A DNA stretch of 8,545 nt from an uncultured Eubacteriales bacterium (lineage in GTDB: Bacteria > Bacillota > Clostridia > Christensenellales > Borkfalkiaceae): assembly GCA_905207385.1 (NCBI GenBank), contig CAJLLH010000044.1, forward strand, positions 1 through 8,545, given 5' to 3'. Positions 1 through 5,432 of this stretch are shown in pieces. Position 1 is the first letter of the stretch, and every line of letters starts with the position of its first letter. The translations under genes and the position numbers were made by a program. The notes under the pieces are model-generated. The model saw nothing but the letters and a program-made list of their open reading frames with translations. It had not been told where the DNA came from and did no database searches.

Positions 1-5
1 GGTTC

Positions 6-20
6 GCCGCGGAGGGCGGC
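6..20 (+). promoter_or_regulatory. Small GC hairpin with a Shine-Dalgarno-like loop upstream of the methyltransferase
   Basis: GCCGC (6-10) and GCGGC (16-20) can form a 5-bp stem with GGAGG (11-15) as the loop. GGAGG is the only Shine-Dalgarno-like string before the ATG at 30, but it lies 14 bases away, which is long. The hairpin is followed by a short T-rich run, so it could instead belong to the end of an upstream gene. Function is not decided by the sequence, and the upstream context is cut off. Confidence 0.25.
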
Positions 21-29
21 TTTAATTTT

Positions 30-1424
30 ATGCAGAAAAACCAGATTTATACTTCGGTTGCAACGGGCTACGGCACGGAGGGCGAGGCCGTTTTTATTGC
101 CGAAAATACTCCCGTTTTTGTGCCATATTGTATAGAAGGCGAAAGCGCGGAAATAAAAATTCTTGCAGTTAAGGGCGGCGCGGCTTACGGCAAGTGCGAA
201 CGCATTTTAAACGCTTCGCCGCAAAGGGTGCAGCCAGCTTGTCCGCTGTTTGAAAAGTGCGGCGGTTGCCAGCTTCAGCATATGCAGTATTCCGCCCAGC
301 TTGACTTCAAAACAAACCTCGTTAAAAACGCGCTGCGCAAAATAGCGGGGATAGAGGCGGAGGTGCTTCCCGCACACGCAAGTTCTCAGCAGTACCGCTA
401 CCGCAACAAGCTCGTGCTGCCCGTCGGCACGGATAAAGACGGCAAAACGGTCGTCGGTTTTTACGCTGCGCGCAGCCACCGAATAGTCCCCGCCGAAGAT
501 TGCCCCATTCAGTCAGAGTGGTGCAGTCAGGTGATTGCCGACGTAAAAAGGTATATGGAAATTTGCGGCTTAAAGGGCTACGACGAAGTTACCCGCCGCG
601 GCGATATCCGTCGCATAGCCGTAAGGGAAGTGGGCGGCAGATACATAGTTGCGCTTGTCGCGGCAAAGGCGGTAAACGCTTCCCCTCTTGCGGATATGCT
701 TGAAAAAAGCCTTGGCAGAATAACCCTTTTGCTTAACGTCAATAAATCGCAGGGCAACGCCATATTCAGCGACGACTGGCGCACGGTGCGCGGCGACGGC
801 TTTTTTGAGTCGGAAGATATGGGCATAAAGTTCCGCGCGGGTGCAAATACCTTTTTGCAGGTCAACGACGGAGTGCGTTCCGATTTATATTCAAAAATTG
901 TTGAAGAAGCTGCCGACGGCGGCGCAGTCGCCATAGATTTATACAGCGGCGGAGGCATGCTCACCGCACTGCTTGCGCAAAGCTGCAAGGCGGCGTACGG
1001 CGTAGAGATTGTGAGCGAAGCTTCTGCCTGCGCGGACGAGCTTAAGGAAATGAACGGACTTTCTGGCAGAATGTTCAATATATGCGGAAAGGTCGAAGAA
1101 GAGCTTTCGTCCGTTTTTGCAAAAACTTCGGGCGAGCGGCGCGTAATAGTCTGCGACCCGCCCAGAAAGGGCATGGAGCGTTCCGCGGTAGAGGCGGTAA
1201 GGGACAGCGGCGCGGACAAGGTAATACTTGTATCCTGCAACCCCGCAACGCTTGCAAGAGATTTGGGAATACTTCTTGGCGCGCTTAAAGAAGAAGTAGG
1301 GGTTTTAAAAAAGAACCCCGACTATGCCGCAACGAGCGCGTATTCAATTGAGTATATCCGCCCCTACGACATGTTCCCCCAGACCCGCCATACAGAAACC
1401 CTTGCGGTGTTGAAAAGAAAATAA
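30..1424 (+). CDS. rlmD: 23S rRNA (uracil-C5)-methyltransferase, RlmD/RlmCD (RumA) family
   Basis: This enzyme uses S-adenosylmethionine to methylate C5 of uracil in 23S rRNA; Gram-positive members such as B. subtilis YefA/RlmCD modify U747 and U1939. Residues 1-60 form an N-terminal TRAM RNA-binding domain. The 4Fe-4S ligands are visible as C71, C77 and C80 (CX5CX2C, followed by GGCQLQH) plus C158. The Rossmann fold carries the SAM loop DLYSGGG (303-309). The catalytic part shows CDPPRKG (375-381), the nucleophile C403 in SCNPATLARDL, and the general base E456 in RHTET. At 464 aa it is full length for the family. The ATG at 30 gives the family-typical N-terminus (KN..Y), but the frame is open to the left edge, so an earlier start is possible. 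Whether it has single (U1939) or dual specificity cannot be read from the sequence. It appears to be transcribed independently of the downstream genes. Confidence 0.95.
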   Translation: MQKNQIYTSVATGYGTEGEAVFIAENTPVFVPYCIEGESAEIKILAVKGGAAYGKCERILNASPQRVQPACPLFEKCGGCQLQHMQYSAQLDFKTNLVKNALRKIAGIEAEVLPAHASSQQYRYRNKLVLPVGTDKDGKTVVGFYAARSHRIVPAEDCPIQSEWCSQVIADVKRYMEICGLKGYDEVTRRGDIRRIAVREVGGRYIVALVAAKAVNASPLADMLEKSLGRITLLLNVNKSQGNAIFSDDWRTVRGDGFFESEDMGIKFRAGANTFLQVNDGVRSDLYSKIVEEAADGGAVAIDLYSGGGMLTALLAQSCKAAYGVEIVSEASACADELKEMNGLSGRMFNICGKVEEELSSVFAKTSGERRVIVCDPPRKGMERSAVEAVRDSGADKVILVSCNPATLARDLGILLGALKEEVGVLKKNPDYAATSAYSIEYIRPYDMFPQTRHTETLAVLKRK

Positions 1425-1432
1425 TATGGTTT

Positions 1433-1463
1433 AAGGTCGTAAGCGCAAGCTTACGACCTTTTT
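1433..1463 (+). terminator. Rho-independent terminator after the rRNA methyltransferase gene
   Basis: A perfect 12-bp stem pairs AAGGTCGTAAGC (1433-1444) with GCTTACGACCTT (1449-1460). The loop is the GNRA-type tetraloop GCAA. The stem runs into T residues (to 1463), with another T-run at 1466-1471. It starts 9 bases after the stop codon and cleanly separates the housekeeping gene from the regulatory operon. Confidence 0.93.
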
Positions 1464-1762
1464 ACTTTTTTATGTTATCTAAAAACAATTGTTTTAAGCT
1501 TATTATGAAGTACGGCAGTTAAACGGTTGGACAGCTGTACAAAATTAATGTGCAGACTGCGTAAAATACGGGCTACGCAAAAATGCATTTATTCAAGCAT
1601 ATGTCGGCATCAATTATATAAAGCATATAGATATTATCGATAAAAAAATACTTATTTTTTGCGTTGTCGTCCTAAATTTATTTTACAGTTTTAATATAAG
1701 CATAAGCACGGATGAATAGTTTCGCTTTGCCGTTTGACTGAAAAAATATTTTTTTTCGGGTA
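1464..1762. other. AT-rich intergenic stretch without a supported gene
   Basis: No open frame here has a ribosome binding site. The stretch holds an imperfect inverted repeat at 1510-1540 (GTACGGCAG / CAGCTGTAC, one G-T pair and one mismatch, 13-base loop, including the 8-bp palindrome ACAGCTGT). It also holds a weak hairpin TGCGTA (1558-1563) / TACGCA (1574-1579). Long A and T runs around 1640-1700 and 1741-1757 could act as an UP-like element for the promoter just downstream. The length suggests room for regulator binding, but no site can be named with confidence. Confidence 0.5.
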
Positions 1763-1791
1763 TTGCCAAACACGGAAATGGCTGATATAAT
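1763..1791 (+). promoter_or_regulatory. Sigma-A type promoter with extended -10 for the two-component operon
   Basis: The -35 box is TTGCCA (1763-1768). A 17-base spacer separates it from a consensus TATAAT (1786-1791), preceded by TGA, which makes an extended -10 (TGnTATAAT). Transcription should start near 1798, leaving a short leader of about 38 bases before the GTG start. An A/T-run lies just upstream. This is a strong predicted promoter, so the operon may have substantial basal expression. Confidence 0.82.
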
Positions 1792-1820
1792 GGGGGCGTT
1801 TAAAAAGACATTGCATTATA

Positions 1821-1826
1821 AGGAGG
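1821..1826 (+). promoter_or_regulatory. Ribosome binding site that decides the response regulator start
   Basis: AGGAGG (1821-1826, extended by further Gs to 1829) lies 9 bases before GTG at 1836. A TTG at 1830 in the same frame directly abuts the G-run and is too close to use. The spacing therefore favours GTG 1836 as the start codon. Confidence 0.85.
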
Positions 1827-1835
1827 GGGTTGACG

Positions 1836-2552
1836 GTGCAACGATTTAAAATTATCGTTGTGGAAGATGAAGAAGAATGCAGCAAAATGCTGGTGGGGTA
1901 TATCGGTCGTTACTGTTCCGATGAAGGGGTGGATGCGGATATTGTAACCTTTCCTTCGGCAGACGCTTTTCTTAAAGAGTATGACAGAGATGCCGACATA
2001 GTGTTCATGGACATCTGCATGGAAGGTACGGACGGAATGACCGCCGCGCATAAACTGCGGCTTGTAGATACGGAAGTTATGCTTATCTTCGTTACTACTA
2101 TGGCAAAATTTGCCGTCGAGGGATACGAAGTAAACGCTTTCAATTACATTGTAAAACCCGTCGATTACTATGAATTCCGTCTTAAAATAGACAAAGCATT
2201 CAAAAGTCTGACGGACGGTCGCGATAAGATAAAAATAGTTGCAAACGGTGAACAGCACTGGCTGAGCCGCAAAGATTTAATCTACGTGGAGGTTACCAAC
2301 CATTACCTTAATTTCCGCATTAAAGACGGGAAAAAGCTTACTATATACGGTTCTTTGAAACAGTTGGAAAAGACGTTGTCGTTCAATATGTTTGCAAGGT
2401 GCAATGCCTGCTATATAGTAAATCTTTCGTATGTTGCCGGGGTAAAGGGGTTTGAACTTGAACTTACCACGGGCGAAAAACTGCAGATAAGCCAGTCAAA
2501 GCGCAAGCAATTTGTGCAGAAGCTTGCAAAATACTTCGGGGGTAATTTATAA
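1836..2552 (+). CDS. LytTR-family response regulator (AgrA/ComE/LytR type)
   Basis: This cytoplasmic response regulator should be phosphorylated by the kinase encoded next to it and bind DNA through a LytTR domain. Counting from GTG 1836 it is 238 aa. The receiver domain (about 1-120) shows the acidic pair E10-D11, the phosphoacceptor D59 in VFMDICM, the switch Thr T87 in FVTT, and K107-P108. The LytTR domain (about 135-235) shows YVEVTNHYLNF, then GSLKQLEKTL, then the F.R.....IVNLSYV core and a final S.SKRK segment. This is the usual length and order for the family. Its stop overlaps the next start by one base (TAATG), implying translational coupling. LytTR regulators typically control secreted factors, bacteriocins, competence or adhesion genes; the target here is unknown. 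The neighbouring surface operon and its own promoter are candidates only by position. Confidence 0.93.
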   Translation: MQRFKIIVVEDEEECSKMLVGYIGRYCSDEGVDADIVTFPSADAFLKEYDRDADIVFMDICMEGTDGMTAAHKLRLVDTEVMLIFVTTMAKFAVEGYEVNAFNYIVKPVDYYEFRLKIDKAFKSLTDGRDKIKIVANGEQHWLSRKDLIYVEVTNHYLNFRIKDGKKLTIYGSLKQLEKTLSFNMFARCNACYIVNLSYVAGVKGFELELTTGEKLQISQSKRKQFVQKLAKYFGGNL

Positions 2553-3898
2553 TGCCGGGCATTTTAATGTTGTGGTACAATCCTTCATCGCAACTTTTCT
2601 GGTATCGCCCGATTTTTATGATTGAACTGCTTGCCGCCGAGGCGCTGTTCTGCCTTAAGCTGAAGCGCAAACAGTATTTTCCTCTTCGGCTGGGGCTTTC
2701 TGTATTGATTTCCATCCGCTTCAGCTTTCTTGTGCCCATCATAAGCTACGATGCCTTTTACAACGCTTTCATGTTTTTAATGATGGTTGCGGTTACCATA
2801 CCGCTTATGAAATTCTGCTTCAATGAAAGCTGGAAGGGCATACTTTTCTGCGCTTTTGCCGGCTACGGAGTACAGCATGTGGCTTTTCAGATTTACGATA
2901 TTATAAGCAATGCGTTCTATTTTGACCCCTCAGCTTCGGTGTATGTTTCCAGCGGTACGCTTACATTTTTCGACAACGCGACATCTTTCACCGTGTTTAT
3001 GGGTTGTCATTTCTTCACTTACTTTCTCATGTATCTTGTTTTCGGCAGAAAAATAAGCAAGAACATGTCTATAGACTTGGAAAATATGACTCTGCTCGTA
3101 GTCGTTATAATCATAAGTCTTTCAAACATAGTGCTCAGTTCCATAGTTACTTATACCTGCTACAATCCGTATAACAGAAATGCGCTTATAATGCTTTCGG
3201 TAAGCAACGTGTTCTGCTCATGCCTTATAATGTACATACAGTTCAAGCTGCTCCGATTCAGAAATCTTGAACGCGACCTCGACATCGAAAAGCGCCTCAG
3301 AAGGGTGGAGGAAGAGCAGTACGCTCTTTCGCAGGAAAATGTGCGCCTTATAAATCTGAAGTGTCACGACCTTAAACATCAGATACGTTCAATGGGCAAG
3401 AATGTAATAGATAAAGACGTGCTCACCGAAATTGCGGACGTGGTATCCATATACGACGCGTCTTTCAAGACCGGCAACGACGCGCTCGACATAATACTGA
3501 CGGAAAAAAGCCTTTTATGCATGGCTCAGGGTATACGCCTTACTTGCGTATATAACACCATACCTTTACGTTTCATGAAAGATTCAGATGTGTACAACCT
3601 TTTCGGAAACGCTATAGATAACGCCATGCGCGCGGTGTCTTCGCTGGAAAAAGGCAAACAGATTATTTCCATTTCCATCAAGCGCAAGGACAGCATGACC
3701 TCGGTGAATATACGCAACTGGTACGAAGGCGAACTGACGTTTGTAGACGGCCTTCCGCACAGCACCTGCGCGCCTGACGGGTATCACGGCTTCGGCATGA
3801 TAAGCATGCGCGAGATAGTCGAACGCTATGCCGGCGAATTTGTCGTATCCACTGAAAACGGAGTTTTCAGCGTGAACATACTTTTCTTTAACGTATGA
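2552..3898 (+). CDS. Seven-helix sensor histidine kinase, AgrC-like GHKL type
   Basis: This membrane kinase should autophosphorylate on His and pass the phosphate to the preceding LytTR regulator. Roughly seven hydrophobic segments fill the first half (about 15-35, 43-64, 68-90, 97-118, 146-165, 179-201 and 211-234), with no sizeable extracellular domain. A charged helix (238-268) leads to the dimerisation motif KCHDLKHQI, with H272 the likely phosphoacceptor. The ATPase part is of the HATPase_c_5 kind: N-box with N353 and N357 (LFGNAIDNAMRA) and a G-box YHGFGMISMREI (411-422). I see no classic DxGxG box. At 448 aa it matches AgrC/BlpH/ComD-type kinases, which sense peptides within the membrane, although this subfamily also includes kinases with unknown signals. 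GGGGGT (2538-2543) sits 8 bases before the ATG. No AgrB- or AgrD-like gene is present nearby, so the ligand is open. Confidence 0.9.
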   Translation: MPGILMLWYNPSSQLFWYRPIFMIELLAAEALFCLKLKRKQYFPLRLGLSVLISIRFSFLVPIISYDAFYNAFMFLMMVAVTIPLMKFCFNESWKGILFCAFAGYGVQHVAFQIYDIISNAFYFDPSASVYVSSGTLTFFDNATSFTVFMGCHFFTYFLMYLVFGRKISKNMSIDLENMTLLVVVIIISLSNIVLSSIVTYTCYNPYNRNALIMLSVSNVFCSCLIMYIQFKLLRFRNLERDLDIEKRLRRVEEEQYALSQENVRLINLKCHDLKHQIRSMGKNVIDKDVLTEIADVVSIYDASFKTGNDALDIILTEKSLLCMAQGIRLTCVYNTIPLRFMKDSDVYNLFGNAIDNAMRAVSSLEKGKQIISISIKRKDSMTSVNIRNWYEGELTFVDGLPHSTCAPDGYHGFGMISMREIVERYAGEFVVSTENGVFSVNILFFNV

Positions 3899-3903
3899 CT
3901 GCA

Positions 3904-3928
3904 AGCACGGTATGCCGCTGTTTTTTTT
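3904..3928 (+). terminator. First of two tandem terminators after the kinase gene
   Basis: CACGG (3906-3910) pairs with CCGCTG (3915-3920) around the loop TATG, with one bulged C. It is followed by eight T residues (3921-3928). The stem is short and imperfect, so this is probably a weaker terminator. It begins 6 bases after the stop codon. Confidence 0.55.
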
Positions 3929-3951
3929 AACTTCCGTTATTTGAATTTTAC

Positions 3952-3986
3952 AGCCGCGGTGCATTGTTGCATTGCGGCTTTTTTTT
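3952..3986 (+). terminator. Second, strong rho-independent terminator after the kinase gene
   Basis: A 12-bp stem pairs AGCCGCGGTGCA (3952-3963) with TGCATTGCGGCT (3968-3979), including two G-T pairs. The loop is TTGT, and the stem is followed by a T-run to 3986. Together with the weaker element upstream it should insulate the two-component operon from the surface-protein operon. Confidence 0.9.
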
Positions 3987-4108
3987 GTTGAAATTCGGGC
4001 AAAAATGGGGTAAAGCGCGATATTTTATGCAAATCCATGCAATGTGTCGGCAAGTTTCTGATTTTTTCTTGACTTACGCTGGTTTAATCTTGAGTTGCGA
4101 AAACCATA
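3987..4108. other. Intergenic stretch with nothing recognisable
   Basis: This stretch contains no open frame with a ribosome binding site and no clear hairpin. A TTGACT at 4069-4074 resembles a -35 box but has no -10 at an acceptable distance. The region may hold binding sites for the promoter that follows. Confidence 0.4.
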
Positions 4109-4138
4109 TTGACAAAACGGTTGAAGGGTGTTTAAACT
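4109..4138 (+). promoter_or_regulatory. Candidate promoter for the LRR lipoprotein-GH3 operon
   Basis: A consensus -35 TTGACA (4109-4114) is followed, after an 18-base spacer, by a weak -10 TAAACT (4133-4138, four of six matches). A start near 4145 would give a leader of about 145 nt. A good -35 with a poor -10 is compatible with an activator-dependent promoter. No competing promoter is seen closer to the gene. Confidence 0.5.
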
Positions 4139-4164
4139 ACGGGTAGAAGGCAGGGCGGTAAATT

Positions 4165-4258
4165 GGCTTTTGCGGCTTAACAATAAGTTCAGCGCAAAAA
4201 GCCGTTCCGTCGGCGTATCGGTATTTATGGTTCCGGGCAAAAAGCTTGAAGCTTTTGC
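4165..4258 (+). promoter_or_regulatory. Structured 5' leader with two hairpins made of interchangeable arms
   Basis: Four short segments recur. GCTTTTGC (4166-4173) pairs with GCAAAAAGC (4194-4202), and the pairing extends by one base pair on each side (4165-4203 and 4174-4193). A second GCAAAAAGC (4237-4245) pairs with a second GCTTTTGC (4251-4258) across the loop TTGAA. Each hairpin has one bulged A. A small inner stem CTTA/TAAG (4176-4179, 4184-4187) caps the first. Because the arms are identical, the first arm could also pair with the third, or the second with the fourth. The second hairpin ends 18 bases before the ribosome binding site. There is no T-run, so it is not a simple terminator. 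I recognise no known riboswitch class. Confidence 0.45.
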
Positions 4259-4276
4259 AAATAAACATTTATGATC

Positions 4277-4282
4277 AGGAGG
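4277..4282 (+). promoter_or_regulatory. Ribosome binding site of the LRR lipoprotein
   Basis: AGGAGG lies 7 bases before the ATG at 4290. This is near-ideal and fixes the start. Strong translation is expected if the leader leaves the site open. Confidence 0.9.
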
Positions 4283-4289
4283 AAAGGTA

Positions 4290-5387
4290 ATGAAAAAGGC
4301 ATTTAAGGTCATGATGACTATGTTGCTGCTGGCTACGATGATATTCACCGTATCCGTTATGGGCGCGTGCAATTCGAGCGGCGGAAACGACGAAAGCGCA
4401 GCCAAGATAGAGGAACTTACAAATCAGCTGACCGAAACTGAAAAGAAGCTTAAAGAGGCCGAAGAGGAAGTAAAGCGCCTCGGCGAGCAGATTGAAGCAC
4501 AGAAAATAACTGTAGGCGGTACGGATAATATAGATTATATGCTTTCAGATGACGGCGAGTCCTACATAGCTATAGGTCCCAAGGATTCGGCTACCGATTC
4601 GCACTTTGAAATAGCTACCGTATATCAGGGTTTGCCTGTAACGGAGATAGGCGAACAGGCTTTCAGCGGATATAATCAGGAAAATCTGGATGCGGGCACT
4701 GTAAAATGCGTTATCCGCAGCGTGTCCATACCTTCCACGGTAACCACAATAGGCAAAAAAGCTTTCTCTGGCGATGCTCAGCTGACCGACGTAACATTCG
4801 GCGGACCTTTCGACCCTCTTTCGGGCGAAGAAGCATTCCAGGCATGCGGGTTCAAACTGGTAAAATTCCCTGCAGGACAAACCGGTATTCCCAAAGGTTT
4901 CCTTCGCGAAAATCACGAGCTTGAAACGGTAATTCTTCCGGATGGAATGACGTGGATAGGCGACGGTTCGTTCTTTGACTGCACGGCAATAAAAGATTTA
5001 TATTTCCCCGATTCCATAACTCGCATCGAAGCAAACGCGTTCTGGGGTTCGTTCTATATCACAATAGCTAACTTCCCCAAGAATCTTGAATATCTTGGCA
5101 AAGAAGCATTCTACTACTGCGTAAACATAGCCGCTCCCGTAGAATTTGGCGAAAACTTTAAGTTCTTTGGCGGAAATGCTTTCTACAACAGCAGAAGCAT
5201 CCCTTCGATAACTTTCGCCGTAACTGACGGCTGGTATTCTACTTTAAGCGAAAACACTACGCCTGGCGCAAGCGACACTACGGCGATGACGTCAGAGCAG
5301 ATGTCGGGAGATTTGAAAACCCTGCTTACCAAACCCGGCAACGAGCAGGAAGGTTCGATGGGCGAATACTTCTTTATACACGAGTAA
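4290..5387 (+). CDS. Secreted lipoprotein with coiled-coil stalk and BspA-like (LRR_5) leucine-rich repeats
   Basis: This 365-aa protein starts with a lipoprotein signal peptide: basic MKKAFK, a hydrophobic core (8-23), and a lipobox-like VMGAC with C27 as the expected lipidated residue. Met at -3 is a less usual lipobox residue. A Ser/Gly/Asn linker follows, then a Glu/Lys-rich coiled coil (about 37-72) that could act as a stalk or oligomerise the protein. Residues 115-309 hold about eight repeats of roughly 23 residues of the LRR_5 (BspA/TpLRR) kind. Clear copies start near 147, 216, 239, 262 and 286, with the pattern IP..V..IG..AF..C..L..V.F; those near 115, 174 and 196 are diverged. The tail (310-365) is Thr/Ser-rich without an LPXTG motif. 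Such repeats usually mediate adhesion or ligand binding; the partner here is unknown. It is first in an operon with the GH3 gene 45 bases downstream, so a substrate- or surface-binding role alongside that enzyme is an inference. Confidence 0.88.
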   Translation: MKKAFKVMMTMLLLATMIFTVSVMGACNSSGGNDESAAKIEELTNQLTETEKKLKEAEEEVKRLGEQIEAQKITVGGTDNIDYMLSDDGESYIAIGPKDSATDSHFEIATVYQGLPVTEIGEQAFSGYNQENLDAGTVKCVIRSVSIPSTVTTIGKKAFSGDAQLTDVTFGGPFDPLSGEEAFQACGFKLVKFPAGQTGIPKGFLRENHELETVILPDGMTWIGDGSFFDCTAIKDLYFPDSITRIEANAFWGSFYITIANFPKNLEYLGKEAFYYCVNIAAPVEFGENFKFFGGNAFYNSRSIPSITFAVTDGWYSTLSENTTPGASDTTAMTSEQMSGDLKTLLTKPGNEQEGSMGEYFFIHE

Positions 5388-5419
5388 TTAAAGAAAGCCC
5401 TGCATTTTTTGAAATGAAC

Positions 5420-5425
5420 AGGAGA
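5420..5425 (+). promoter_or_regulatory. Ribosome binding site of the GH3 gene
   Basis: AGGAGA lies 7 bases before the ATG at 5433. With no terminator or promoter in the 45-base gap after the lipoprotein gene, it supports translation from a shared transcript. Confidence 0.85.
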
Positions 5426-5432
5426 TTACTTT

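Noticed and set aside
2..25. C-terminal codons of an upstream gene ending at TAA 23-25
   Set aside because: Only seven codons are visible, which is too little to support a feature; it is recorded as a possibility only.
578..1240. A 220-codon minus-strand open frame opposite the methyltransferase gene
   Set aside because: It is a shadow of a well-conserved gene; its Ser/Thr/Ala-rich composition resembles no protein family, and it has no credible start signal.
1472..1522. A 16-codon open frame (begins MLSKNNCFK) that could be imagined as a signal peptide precursor for the kinase
   Set aside because: It starts in the T-tail of the terminator, has no ribosome binding site, and lacks a double-glycine leader or AgrD-like features.
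1464..1762. Paired LytTR binding sites (GTT-centred repeats about 21-22 bases apart) upstream of the regulator
   Set aside because: Several GTT-containing strings exist (for example ACAGTTTTA at 1685-1693), but none forms a pair with the expected spacing and consensus.
1830..1832. TTG as the start codon of the response regulator
   Set aside because: It directly abuts the Shine-Dalgarno run, leaving no proper spacing; GTG at 1836 is spaced correctly.
4069..4074. TTGACT as an additional -35 box
   Set aside because: There is no acceptable -10 hexamer 16-18 bases downstream.
3964..4146. A 60-codon open frame after the kinase gene
   Set aside because: It begins inside the loop of the strong terminator, has no ribosome binding site, and overlaps the candidate promoter of the next operon.
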